From assembly GCF_012273895.1 (NCBI RefSeq), contig NC_052121.1, positions 2,728,001-2,792,000 of the forward strand: 64,000 nucleotides of DNA, read 5' to 3'. The position numbers and the translations under genes are program-made. Source of the DNA: Zerene cesonia. Taxonomy: Eukaryota; Arthropoda; Insecta; Lepidoptera; Pieridae. The notes below the pieces were generated by a model, which searched no databases, was not told the DNA's origin, and worked only from the letters and a program-made list of their open reading frames with translations. Below, in pieces: positions 15,501 through 30,800 of this stretch (positions are counted from its first letter, which is position 1; every line of letters starts with the position of its first letter).

Positions 15501-18100
15501 TCATTAATTTAATTAAACTTATAAGGTTGGTTAAAATGTTCAAAACTTTTTATACTTTCAACACGCACTCTATAATCTAGCATATACACGACACTTTTGT
15601 AACGATTTTTTTAAGTTTCGCCCTAAATTACGGTGGCATTGATGTAGAGTGTTAGTCACAATAATTAAAGCGCCTCTCATTGCATACCGAAACATAACTG
15701 GCGAATAGACGACGAGTTTATGAACCAAAATAATAATACACGAAATCCAAGTTCACATCGTGACCACTTCGATTCCATTTGTTGCCGGAGAAAGCAAAGT
15801 AATTTGTTTATAACGAGTGTAATGTATAGACGATGAGGCGTTGAGAAGGGCCGTGAGCACGAGGTAAGGGCACGTGTAACTATTTTTACCGAATTACGCT
15901 CGTTACCAGCAACTTGTTTAGCTGTACCTTTCAATCTTTTTCAAACAACCAGCGTTATGCAACAATCGCCACGAACCGAATCATCTCATGTGAAAGTTAC
16001 AACACAATGTTTATGTGTAACACACAGGATATAATTAAAACTGTCAGTGCTGTTAATCTCCAGCTTGTAACAGGCATTAACATTAGCTTTAGAAATGATA
16101 AAATATATTTATGGGAGAAAATTACATTGGTCTATAACACAGTTATAGAGTTATTATCTGCAATTCTGAGATTCTTAGCTCTCACGATTCGACTCGACCG
16201 CAGGCCATTAGTCACACGCTTACGTACTTACATTACTCGATACAGACTGTGAAAAAATAATGGCTTGGCTTTGAAAACTGGACAGACTTGGGAGTAAAAA
16301 ATTCATCGATGATTAAAAAAATCTAGTGTTGATTGCAGAACTCTACAATCAACATTTTATCAATTACGCGAAAACGTATTGAATGAGATACACATGGGAT
16401 AAACTTTAGGGCGAATGTAAAAAAATAGAAACATTAAATTTGTTATTTTACTTCAGATACCTATATCCGTTGCCCATTTATATGCTAAGCAATTAAAACT
16501 TTGGCATACTCATTGCTATAACGAGGTCTGTTGCAATGTTTGCTTCCGCCGAGACCTATTATAAAACGGCAATTAACTGTTCATATTTATATCTCAATTT
16601 CTTTGTATTTATGATTGCGGTAGGAATGTAGCGTAGTTTGTAATAAACACGATGAGTGGCCACAGCTCCATAAACGGTGGTAATTTAAAGAAATGCGGTC
16701 CATAAAACATAGTTCTGAGCACCTTGGTCATAGGCAGGACAGTAAATATTATTTTGTTTTATTCCATTATAGCCATTCGTGACTGTATTGGGTGGTTAAA
16801 AAAAGTTGTTTTTCTAAGAAATTAATGAAGGCTACGAAAGTAGGATTATTGACGTTAAGAATTTTATTAGTATTAATGTTTACACACAATTTATATCGCT
16901 TAAGTTTAAGCGACTTACATAATTGGGAATTAACAATACATACATTATAAGATTGTTTCATTTATCGTTATCATGTAAACACAGTGAATCAAAGTTCTCG
17001 TACAAATTTTGTAAGCCCCAGTTTATTTAACTCATAAATGTCGACCATCACATAAAAGCGGGAAATTTTACAAATATCATGAATGCAATAAACATAAAAG
17101 TTCGCCTTAGGGAAGGTGCCACTATAGTAATGAATCTAAATAGAGTTTACCCCCGACTTAGGGACCGTGACACGTGATACACATTTTGAACACTAAGCTA
17201 TGTTTTAACGTTTTTTTTTTTTGATATCTAAATCGTTTGACGAAATGTTCATGTTTCAGTAATACATATAGAAATCTATAAGAATCATAGAGGTGAAACT
17301 TTTAAAGAGAAACAAAGCATAACAAAATGCATATATTGTTATGACTTTAACAATTAGCATGTTAAATTAACGATCGTTCTACAAATCGCCAAAGAGGAAA
17401 GTGTATAAAACAGTGAAAACAAAACGAAAGCGTCTTAATTATTAGTATGATCTATTGTGTATGAATAGTGTTTAAGTTGGAGGGATGTGGGGCGTAGATG
17501 CAGATAGGCTTGCGTGCAGTTGGAAAGCCAAGGAGAACACGTGAGCGCGGCTCGCGCATACATCGAGATGTGTAGAGCCATCGGAGAAATTGAGATAAAC
17601 ACGATAATCGTAGTTAATAACTAAACCAAACATCAACAATTTGTTAGAAAAAAGTGAGCGCGTCTTAAGTACGGTGCAATTCTTAAATATAAAACTACAA
17701 CGGCTAAATATTTCTGAGGTTAACAAACAAAATCATATAACACATTATTCAAATCGAACAGTACTGATTTTCGCACTTATTAATGCTCCAACTCCCACGA
17801 GAAATACAGAAAATGTATGGGGTGAAAAAGTAAGGGGACGTCGCGGTAACGTGCACGTAAACCAAAATTAAAATAAAACCAAACATTTTGATATTCACAT
17901 GATACACCAAATATTATTTTAAAATAATGTAGTCTCGTTGAAATTGTCTTTATTCGCATTATTCCGAAAATCGCAGTCGCGCGGTTAAATTTGCATATGC
18001 ATTCTTATTGAGTTTAATAATCATGCAGCATTCTATAGCGTCGGAATGCACGGCTGTATTTCATGAAAGCAGAGAGAACGCCGGTGTCATTTATCTATTC
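6590..18100. other. AT-rich non-coding stretch
   Basis: No exon I can support on either strand. Islands of raised GC occur near 8,040-8,130, 8,480-8,670, 11,690-11,880, 12,870-13,020 and 13,830-14,150. A minus-strand open frame at 13,830-14,117 has no family match and no matching splice context. The islands resemble candidate regulatory elements embedded in an intron or intergenic desert. Confidence 0.4.
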
Positions 18101-18119
18101 ATAACTCAGCCGGCAAATA

Positions 18120-18310
18120 CGATTTCAGAGCTTGAATCGCAGGTTGCCCCAGGTCGGTGCGGCGGCGTCAGGTCATAACATAACTTATTCATGATACTAT
18201 AGTCTGTAGGTAAGCAGTTCTCAAAGTGCCCGAGGGTTGTGGGGGTGAACGCCCGTGCGGACGTGACGTCATGCGCCCTACAGCTGGCCATGACGTCATC
18301 CTACCAAAAC
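18120..18310. promoter_or_regulatory. Candidate enhancer with two CRE palindromes and an E-box
   Basis: Two perfect TGACGTCA palindromes (18,264-18,271 and 18,291-18,298), 27 bp apart start to start, flank an E-box CAGCTG (18,281-18,286) inside a GC-rich island. TGACGTCA is the binding site of CREB/ATF bZIP factors. No gene start is evident nearby, so a distal element is more likely than a promoter. Confidence 0.45.
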
Positions 18311-20990
18311 AAAACAAAACACACCCTAAATCATATACACAAGACTCAATCTCATACAATGTGTTTATCACATGCCCTGTCTAATATAACATTAGGTATC
18401 AAGTTTTTATTAATTTATTTGACGTAACTGAACACTTGTGAAAATGATGAGAACTTTATCTTCAGCGAATTCGCGTTCAACAGCTGCTCAAATATAAAAC
18501 TTTGGTTTATTTACCGGCAGAATAATTTAAAGACAAAAGCCACTTATTTTGCTATTATAAGAGTATAAATCGGGTCATTATAATTGTTAATTATAAGTTT
18601 TCCAACATCAACATTATATATTTTAAGAACTGTTATGGTAAAAAGAGTGACTCATAGCAACGCAAGACGGTGAATATGAATGATTAATTGAGTGTGTAAG
18701 ACAAAACGCGCCAACACTGGCTCCGGCCGGCGATTTAAAGAAGTACCGTAGCGTTGAATAGCGGAATTATAACGATTTCTCATCACAAGACGGCGCGTTT
18801 GCTCTCGCCCGTCACTTACCAAATTGTTCTCTTTATACATCCAGAGCATTCTTCTCGCAACTGTTTTTAATGACGACACGAACGGTAATAGTCTGGGAAA
18901 TCTAGTCCACACACACTGTGTTTACCGCACACAGTCAGATTAGAACGAAGAGATAGCCTAAACAATGGCTGCAACAGATCTGATATGCAAATAGAATAGT
19001 TATAACAATGATATTGTAGAGCCCCCACTGTAACACTTTAATGAGCCATGATACGAAGAAGTGAGGCCCGCTAATTTTATGGCGCAGTTGAAGTTTGATT
19101 CATCAATGACTAAGGCGTTTTTGCTGAAATTGCCGAGTGAGTTGTGAGCAAGCGAGTCATTTTCAGAACAGGCCGATATTGTATTTATTCTTAAAAATAT
19201 ACTTTCAAGGTTAATAAAAGAACAAGATATGAATCGAAATATGTTTACTATCTTTCTAAATACAATCTTATCGCAGAAATGTGCATAAATTAAGAATAAA
19301 AATTATTACGAAACAACATAAAAATCATACAGATACCACCGCACAGGTACCACCGCTATTCATCATAAATTTTCGTCATAATGATACTAAAATCAAAGAA
19401 ACATAATTCCAAAGAAGAGACGAAGTCACATAAATCAGAGTTCACGAGAGAGCCAATAAATGATACTTAATCTAATGCACCAAAACACAAAACATTGTAA
19501 CTAGTGAATTGATCACTAACTTTCGATCTTGTAGACAAAGTATCGCGATGTGTGGCATACACATTTCGGCTAACGACTATACAGACTGACACCGACCCCC
19601 TCAGGTGGCCACTTTGTATAGCGACATTTCAATGAAACATGCATTATGTATTGTCTAGTTAGTAAATAGAGATCATATAAATCTTCGTATACTAACAGTT
19701 GTATCTGTGCCGTATTTAAATTGGCTACAAATCTAAATGATGGAAGAGGGATTGTCTCACGAGAAATTCTATCCTATTGTACAGTTGTCTCCATTCTTTG
19801 TGTAATTTATTTATGTACTATTCAATTAACTGAGTAACTAAGGTGCATCTTCCTGCAATTGGGTGTGTTGTAATTCACTTCCTTATGTTTATTTTAGGTT
19901 TCAATAACCGCACATGATTGAGATAATTATAAACTACATGTGGAATGTTTACAATCTAAATTGGTTTCTGTGGTTAAGACAGTAATAAATAAATAAAAAA
20001 TATGAAGAATGTCCAATTGCTTAAAAACGTCATAGGTTCAATATGCTATGTAAATGTAACATAAAGTATTGCTCGCCGATTCCATGTTTTGCGATCATTA
20101 CGAAATATGGACAACGAAACCCACGCCAATAATGTAGGCTTCATAAAATTGAACTTATGAGGTACGTGCGAACAACCCAATAACTTTAACAAGATAACTG
20201 GCAGTTTAACAAGATACGTTCCTTGAAAACATTTTCCAGTTTCTTTAATAACTTACGCCGAGCTAATGGTTGGTATAATGCTATATCTATCGTCCACGTA
20301 ACAGAACCCTGTTGGCTGGAAAGATATACTTTTCTAAATAGCATCTCATGTAACAATTCAATACATATTTATGACTGGTATAAATATAGATGACAATGTA
20401 TATGTGACATCGAATATATGGTGGTCTATAGGTTTGAATGGATTGATACACCCTAGTTAGTTACGAAAGTGTGAACAAAAGTTCAACATCATTATTATGT
20501 ACATAATAAGACAGTACAAGAAGTGCGTCAGATGAAAATAATTATCATAACGGTTAATGCAGTCTATTTAAACACTCGTTCTTCAAAAAAGTCGTTCCAT
20601 GAAATTGTGTGATTTTGAATGGAAAGCGTAATTAGCGTCATTATTGCGTAATTAACGTTATAACTGTGTTCTTTTCAAAAGATCCTCTTTAACGATAATA
20701 AAGTATTACATTTTTTTTTTTTAATAAATAACAAGCAACAAAAATACTAACCATAACATTGCACACCGAAAACCATCTTTAAAAAAATAAAACGAAGTAA
20801 AGTTAACGTGAATAAAATAAATAAAATCAATTCAGTTATTAAAAATAACAAATTGCTCCCATATTTTTTGGCAATAGCCGAAGATTTATAACGCTTCAAA
20901 TAAATTAAGCCGTTTTGGAACTCTACCGTTGTAGCTCCGTCAAAATTGGAATGATAGCTCTTTGTTCTTCCATTTAAGACGTAAGACGTA
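18311..20990. other. Non-coding stretch, nothing distinct
   Basis: AT-rich with short poly(A)/poly(T) runs. I see no exon, RNA gene or intact repeat here. Confidence 0.4.
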
Positions 20991-20999
20991 ACAATTGAT

Positions 21000-21190
21000 C
21001 CATACAAACATTTATTGGAAAGGGATTAGCCGCACCGTGGACGAGACCGATATCATTTATAGAGTGGAGCGAGTGCAGAACGTACAATAATCCCATTTCC
21101 ACGGTGCAGGTTCGTAGACCCCCACCGCTCGCGTGATATGGCCTCATCGACCACCGGTTTAATTAGTCTAATTGAAACACGAATTGAAAA
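21000..21190. promoter_or_regulatory. Candidate homeodomain-rich element with an inverted repeat
   Basis: GGATTA (21,023-21,028) and TAATCC (21,088-21,093), both K50 homeodomain (Otx/Bicoid-type) words, sit next to a 9 bp inverted repeat: GCACCGTGG at 21,032-21,040 and CCACGGTGC at 21,099-21,107. TTTAATTAG and CTAATTG follow at 21,158-21,174. The arrangement suggests a regulatory element; function is inferred. Confidence 0.4.
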
Positions 21191-21604
21191 CCATAACCAT
21201 CATTTTCTATTAGTTCTAATCTATCACCCGCCTCGTTAATGACCAATCGATTTCATCGAACAAAAAATTCGTGCTTCATGCGCATTTCACCCCAGTTGAC
21301 ACTTTATAGGATTCTTATACGACTATACCGGTTAGATTACATTACAAGTAGGTTACCATATTTTAAAATAATATCCATTTTATTTGAAACATCAGTAGGA
21401 TAACCATGAACAACATGCACATTACCAAAATATTTAAAACAATTGAAATCAATACGTATAAAAATGTATTAATACCTAGGTTAGTAACAAAGATTTGTGG
21501 TGCATTTTTGAAATCAAATATCCAATAGACACAATCACTAAAATTGCCAATCATAAAGCACGGAACACTAGTTTCTTTTCAGAAATACACCACCGTACAG
21601 GTTA

Positions 21605-21960
21605 TTAAAAAGCCGGCCGGCCGGCGCGTCGCACCGGTCGCGAGGACGCGGCGTGGAGGCATAGCGGCAATATCTTTATATGAACTCACATGTGTACAAA
21701 CAGGAGGTTTAAAGGCTGGTGCTAGGCGGGCGGGTATATATTAGTAGTTATATAGAGAGTACAGGGCACGGGCGTCGCGAGGGTATGGTTCGCGGTGGCC
21801 GTTCGCACAGCCGGTGTCTCGGGGACTGGCGCGCGGCGGCGAGCCCGGAGCCCGAGAGCACCCCGCGCGCCGCCCCTCCGACGCTCGCGCAACGCGCCCT
21901 CCAGATGCTGGCGGCCGTCGCCATTCGCAGAAACCTCCAGAATCCGAAAGCCAATGATAT
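21605..21960. promoter_or_regulatory. GC/CpG-rich block with TATA box: candidate promoter or first exon
   Basis: An unusually GC-rich block in AT-rich DNA. On the plus strand it begins with CCGGCCGGCCGGCGCG; TATATA follows at 21,735-21,740 and a dense CpG stretch runs from about 21,765. A plus-strand frame from an ATG at 21,786 runs 74 codons, but open frames exist on both strands, as expected of GC-rich DNA. It could be a promoter with a 5' exon, a CpG-rich regulatory block, or an exon of an unrecognised gene. No protein family is recognised. Confidence 0.35.
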
Positions 21961-22289
21961 TGTTTGCAAGCACACCGAAGGAGCTTTCCATTTATCGATT
22001 GTTTTATAAATCGCACTTTCGAATACTGTACTTGAATAATAATTAATAATTATAAAGTCTTGACGGATATTGAAGCGATAGATGTGTCAAATTTTTAAAA
22101 TAAGATATATCATTAGTATTATTTATTAAATAGAAAATAGATGTTTTACGTAAATATTAATGATTCATTTAATATCCATCGAAAAAGTAGACAAACGTCA
22201 TGAAATCTATTTATAGCATTATGAGAATACACGTGCACTCTGCGTATTGAAATATTGTACACAATTTGTCAGTTGCTGTTCGGCTACAT

Positions 22290-22440
22290 CGAATCGAGAA
22301 ATGAAGCACGAGGAGCGACGTTGCAACAAGGCAGCAACAGCGCTGGCAGCCGCGCGGAGGCGACGACCCCGCGCCTCCACGCTCGGCCGAGCTGCGCGAC
22401 GCCTCGCCGAAACTTTGCACTTCACTTTTCCACCACTAGG
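22290..22440. other. Second GC-rich block, nature unknown
   Basis: About 150 bp of CpG-rich sequence 330 bp beyond the first block. Arg/Ala-rich frames are open on both strands, which GC richness alone explains. Together the two blocks are the strongest GC peak in the left half of the window. Confidence 0.35.
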
Positions 22441-22449
22441 AAACCCAAA

Positions 22450-24153
<1,704 letters not shown>

Positions 24154-24649
24154 ACAGTTAATATTCCAATAATACAATAGAACATTAAAAGTTCGAAATA
24201 GGTATTCATAAAAACCCCCATCGTCCACTCAACAGAGTAAATGTCGTATTATATCCAAATCCCAACCGGTCTGATGGCAGTACAATAGCGAAACGCAAAT
24301 ATGGATCGGCAAGACAAACAACGAGGACAAACAGCGCTGTCTGGGAAATTTCAACCTGTCCGTGGAAGTATATTCTAATATAAAAACGACAGACATTTAC
24401 AATTATGGTTATCTCAATATTATCAGAGGCCATTGAAACTTTAGCTAATGATTATAGATATTGAGATTATCTCTTATTGCTTGTAATTGGCCGGAAGACA
24501 GCTTTTATAGGCGAGGTGTTGTAAATAAGCGATGGTTAGACAAGACCTTTACAAGTGTTTCCCTTGTCGAGACATACTAAAGCCTAGATAATTTAGTTAC
24601 ATAAATATTCCAGCATTCTTTGCATTAATTGGCGTGTCAGACGAGTTAG

Positions 24650-24870
24650 ATAATGACGAGCACGCGACCGGCGAAGGGGCTAATGCAAAGTTGATCGCTC
24701 CACCGAAACGAGTGTAGACACGATGCATTCTCCGGGGCTGTTCATGTGTGAACTAGTATAGTTTCGCCCGGCGCGGCCACGTGACAAAGCGGCTATTTGT
24801 TCCGATGCCATGGATCATATCAATCATTAGCAGAGAATATAATTAATTGGCGGGAGCTATAATAGCACTA
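24650..24870. promoter_or_regulatory. Candidate enhancer with E-box and Exd/Hox-type site
   Basis: A GC-raised island containing GGCCACGTGAC (CACGTG at 24,778-24,783) and ATCAATCA (24,819-24,826), the reverse of TGATTGAT, the Extradenticle/Hox composite consensus, followed by ATTAG and TTAATTGGCGGGAG. No reading frame of interest. Confidence 0.4.
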
Positions 24871-24879
24871 GATATCCTA

Positions 24880-27800
24880 TTATAATATAAATAAATGTAA
24901 TTAAGACTGTAGTTTCACGTCCAGTTCAGGAAAAAAACTAGATCAAATGCGTAGTTACGATGTCATCAACCTCGCAAAAAGTAATCTTGTAAAATTAAAC
25001 TGTGCATGACGCGAGTAAAGTTTTCGAGGTCTAAAACCTTTCTTAACAAAACATATAAACTACTAACTAATTCTTTAAGAAACGTAAATCAATTCAGCTT
25101 ATAGAGGATGAAGACGGGACTGGGGCATTATTTTCTTATAAGTAAGATCCATAAATAATGTATGAACAGATCTTAGAAATGATACAATTCCGTTAAATAT
25201 AAACCGACTCGTTTATTTCCGTATGCCAATTGTGAATGTACATTGTACGTAACCTAATCAAATTCAAGACCGAACAATAAATACACGTTAGAGTTTCTAC
25301 CAGGAGCTCTTTCGACTTTTGGGTGAATTAATTTGAACGAGAACAATAATGATGAGCATTATCCCGCTTCTTATGAATTGAAATGCACAACAATAATAAT
25401 AGTGTCGTTATCAAGTGTTATTGTGTCAAACACGTATGCCACCCACGTGGCAGTGTGGCAGTGATGCCGGATGGTCCGCAGTCTGTGCTCTTTTGGCAAC
25501 TTTCCAGGTGACGATTTACGACGAGATAAAATTAAAATGTGCATTCCTGAATATCGTTTCGGCAATGACTAGTGTTTTCGCACACCTCATATACGCGGTC
25601 ATCATGAGAATATTCTATTTATATTAATACTATAGCATGCATAACGTCAAAAATATGCTTTACTTTCATAATGTGTTCAGTTCAGAAAACTTTTTTCCAT
25701 TCACCATAGAAGATCGATGTAATTCTGCCATGGAAAGAATTCATTTTCACCGGTTCCCTCAAATTGCGTTCTCGTAATCCCACTTTATTCGAAAGGATTA
25801 CTTTATCCTTTGTCAGCATTACGAGGTGGTTTGCAGCACAAAAGAGACAAATTGAGGAAGTCAACCCGACTCACCGTTAAAAATGATTGCCACTTAGTTA
25901 AATCTTCACAGAATCTAACTTTTTACACATTAAAATGCTTCCAGAATTAGTTTTCCTCTAGAATGTAAATGTCTTTTGTTTCATCTCACACTTTTTTAGT
26001 TATACGTCATGTATAAAGAACCGCAGTAAATTCGATATCGATATTTATCCAGTCATTTATCAAAAAAGTACAACTGCATAATCGCAGCACAATAAACCGC
26101 GGTCGGAGACAACTTAGACAAATACGGGCGCATTTCGATCACGAGCCGCGGCGAACAGGGGTGGCACAATAATTGTAACGATGTCAAAGCAGGAGGGCTG
26201 CCATTGTAAAAACGGCCCTCCACAGACCTCATTGCGCGCCATACATTTTTATTGCGAGTGCACCCTCGCCACCGGCACCACTCAACTGGAAATATAATCA
26301 CTACTCTGCGTATTGTTTTGTATAATCAGTTGTGAGCTGGCGGGCCGAATGTTTTTTCACCGTTCACGAGTATTGTCTCGCGAGAAACAAAATCCTTAAT
26401 GGATTCACTATTTATCATATTTCAGCGTTGACTGTTTACCTTGTAAGACATTATTTACAGCCATTATACAGACTGCGCGATTTCAAGGAAAAAACACGGC
26501 GAGAAAAAAATTAGTTATTACTTTAAAATGTAGCTGAAATAAAAAAAAAGTCGTGAATTACCTGCGCTGAACGCGTAGATTTTATGTGCAAAAACTTGGA
26601 ACGTAAGAATCGTTAGCCTTTGGACTGTAGATTATATACTATAGTGTAGATATTATACACTATAGTTGTTCCAACGATTTGCAAAGCTTATACATCAAAA
26701 GTATTTTTTTGTATTAGTATTCTCTGAAACTACCCATCCATTTGAAAATGATTATAAGACATTATGCTACATAAAAATATTATTTATGCCGAGGATATAT
26801 TTTTTTTCTCGAATCAACCTAGACGAAGCCTGGGCGAGCACATAGCAACTCATCTTATCAGATTCGCAATTTTTTTATTTATAATATAAAACTAATAGAA
26901 CTCTTCTCTGTCTACATATAAACAAATTTGCAATTCCATGACATATTGTAAGATGGAAAACATTTCACAATAAACTGAGTAATACGAGCAGCGTGCGATA
27001 GATATACGATCACATAAAAAATTCAATTCCGATACATCCAGACGGCATTAACGATCGGCCCCGTCTTCGTCTACGGGCACACAATGCGATGCAAATTTAA
27101 GAAATACTCGGCCACAGCTCCGCTCGCGGGCACTCGGCGCGGCCGACATGTCATATGGAGCGAAACCCGCACTTTCATAGGAAACAAAACATGTTAACTA
27201 CTTTCTGCCGGGTCTTAATACTAACACATTAGCCGTACACAAGACCCTTAACATAAAATGCAAAGTTTTGTAATTTAAAACAGAGAGCGATAAAACTTAT
27301 CCGTTTATAGCAGGTGAAATTGATAAATTCACTTGATTTCACGCAGACACGAATGTACAGAAGCTAATTAAACCGCTCGTATGTGTTTTGCAAGAAATCA
27401 GAAATGCTACATTATGAAATTCAGTTACTGTGACATTGCGAGAACATTGTGTTAATTGGCCTCGAATGGAGACATTAAATCGCAAGTGAATAGACTAGAA
27501 ATAGCGTAATCGCTGGTACTGCATATACCAGAGCAATTGAAGGAAGTGAGGTGATCAGTGATATAATGGTCATAAATTAAATCATTGATGGCAGGGGTCA
27601 CTAGATATTTTTAGCACTGGGATTTTCTGCGCACAATATTTCGAAGTTAACATCTTGACATACTTTTTTAATGCACAGCAATTTTAGATTCTAGATAGCT
27701 GTGTATTTTGAAAACATTTATATTCATTTACAGGTATTTAGGTCGGTAATTATGCAGAAGTACGTTGTACTGAATATTTGTAAACATTCGTACGTTTTTG

Positions 27801-30800
27801 AAGGAATGTAATATAGCTTGTGTTGTTAGCTCAATGGCTGTAAATTACTAAAGGTAAATAGTATTCGTTTAAAGTTAAGTGTTCGCCTCTTTTCTAGACA
27901 TCTTTTCTTAGAGAAAATTAAGCAGACAAGTAATTTTAGTTAATAGCTATTAGTCATTTCAAGAATTCGATAAATCTTCATATCTAGAAATAGTACCTAT
28001 TCAATTATTTTTTATATTTTTTGTTTTATTTTATTTTTTTAATTGCATTGTTTTGTCTTTTAATTGTCGTTTTTGTTTGGTCTGTTTTGTAAAGTCAAAT
28101 AAATGTTTTTTTTTTCTTTCTTTAAAGTTTCTAAGAATGTATGGACGTTCGCTACTTTTTAAAACAAAAATCTCTGTTTGGGTCTGTATGAAATTTGGGT
28201 ACGGTGACATAGGTTATAGTCTAGATTGGTACCTAGGCTACATTTAAGCCGGGTACCATGCAAGTGAAGCCACAAGTTCCAGCAAGTAAGAATATATATT
28301 TGTATAGTTAACTCTGAAAGTTTATTATCAGTCGAAAAACACATTTGACTATAATTTTGTATGGACATATGCGTGAAAACCTGGAATACAATCGCTAAAC
28401 ATTACAACAGATTTCACAAATTTAACTAGCTCGATTTTGAATGATCATCGGGATGTGACGCTACTACACTGAATCTCTGTATTGCAGACATAAACTCGTC
28501 TTTAATTTGCTCACAGACAACATGTAGTTATTTTAGCACATATTTCTATATTCCTTCATAATAATACAAGCGACGCTGTGACCTAAAAAGAGCTATTTTT
28601 CATACACGCAGAGTTTTTCTTATATTTTAATTTCATACAAGAACACGATATGAAAACAACGACGAATTCAGTCCGCTGTATAATTCGCTTTCTTTCACAT
28701 GCTTTTAATAAAAATAATCGTGAATAATAATATTTCACGCTAAACGCAAAGCAATGTGTTTTTTTTTTAATTTCTATTTTATTTTGCTTTATATTTTACA
28801 TTTTACTTTTATAAATATTTTATATATTATATATACTATAGTTAGAAGCTGATGAAAGTTGAAGAAGTAACGACATAATTATATTCCATACAATAGTGAC
28901 CCATACATATTTAACGATAATCTAAATTATAGAAGATATTATCGAAGATAGCGCACATTAACAGTACTATAGTATTGTTTTAAATAGGGTTGTCGTACAA
29001 TAATTATTACAAATTAAATCTGTCTAATTAATTTATTGTCTTCGTGTCAAATATGTATACCACGCCTCAGAAACCGATTAAAAAGAAAAAAAATTCTAAT
29101 GTTGTACGCATAAATAAAATGTAATGTATATTAGTAACTACCCGTAAAACAAATGGAACAAAGACGCTATATAAAATCAACACATTAGTGTTTCAAAACA
29201 ACTATTAGACGATGTTCCGTTGAATGTTACGAAATAAGCCAAACATACTGATTGACAACCCTAATACTAATGCAGTTGAATAGCACAGAACATTATCTGT
29301 TATCGCGGTATCAACAACACAATGATATCGCTGCAATCGTTGGCGAGGTCATCAGACTGCAGAGCTTCGACACCAATTTTATACCTAATGCGTAGTGGCA
29401 TTTAAATAAAATAAAAATAAAGACCATATCACTAAGGAAAAACAGCTTTCTACTGGTGAAATAATTTTTTACAATCACTTAAGTCCAAAAACAAACGCTA
29501 ACAATGGAGTATTCATAATATTTGTGTCGATTGAATAATAACATCGTTAAGAATAAATTAAAATTATCTTTCATACCGATAAAAACACGCGTACCTATTC
29601 AAGCGCACAATTGAAGTGTAAATTTGACAAAATAATAGGTTCATTTCAAGCGAGCAGCACCTTGAAATTTAACCTCTACAGTTACAAGGGCACGTTATAA
29701 AGGGATATAACCCGGGTCGTATTTCGGTCGAAGTGCCACCCTCGCCCCAATTCCAACTCGGACAATTTTAAACTGATAAATCGCATAATCCAATAAGGAC
29801 GTCACATGTCCACTCGCCTGAACTCGAAAATTACCAAAGAGATTGTGCCGTAATTAGAATAAATATTTAACTAAACTGAATTAATCGGATTTATTTTAAC
29901 ACGAGATTTTGCATCTTTTTGATAGCACATGTAACGTTATAATTAATGATATTCATAAAATGTATCAAATGTATAAAACGCACAAAATAATTCGAAAGTT
30001 TTTTTATTCCAGATTCATGTACCGTTACCACATAAAAAATAATAATTTTTTCTTACTATTTAATACAAACTAAACGGTAACTTAAAATTTGCTATTTGAT
30101 CAGCGTTTCAGATTTAAACTGCACTGAGAATTATAATTTAGATGAACAATGAAAAGTAAAAGGTGGAAAGATGTTCATTAAAAATACTGGTCCCTCGTAT
30201 AAGTATTCGTCAGATTATAAATAGCTTGTTTATGAACTCATAATGGTAGGTATACTCTAGAGAGGCTTCATCAAGACGCGGGGAGGCAGGCTCACGGTTC
30301 GGGGGCGAAGAGAAAACAAAGTGTCCAATTTCACCACTTCCCCACTTCCGACGCAATTACGAAACAATATCGTGGGGCTGTTGTGGCGGCCTGACCGCAG
30401 CCCGACTGAGTTCTAGGCACCGCGGCAATCTCGTTACGGAGCACCGCCATGTTCTTATTGTTCGCATTTGGTTTTTTCGCAATACTTATTCAAACAATTT
30501 TTTTATAGACAGACAGGAAGCCAATTTAGTTGTTCTAGATGAAGATTTTATCGATAATTATCTATCTAGAGTGGCTATTGTTCATTCAATATCTATCAAT
30601 AAATTTCAAGTTGATTTATTTGATATACGTAAGTTTGCACAAACAACAGCTGTACTTGACAAAAAATAAGGCGTTAGAATTGCTTTTATTAACTTCTAAC
30701 GTTAGTTTTCTACCGAGATTATTAGTCACTGTTCCGAGTTAAAGTAGCAAGCCAATAAATCATGATGGTTTCAATTCAAACGTCAAGCTGCCACACAAAC

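Noticed and set aside
26638..26666. Hairpins at 26.6 and 48.9 kb as microRNA precursors
   Set aside because: Stems are 11 bp, too short for Dicer substrates, and no known microRNA seed was recognised.
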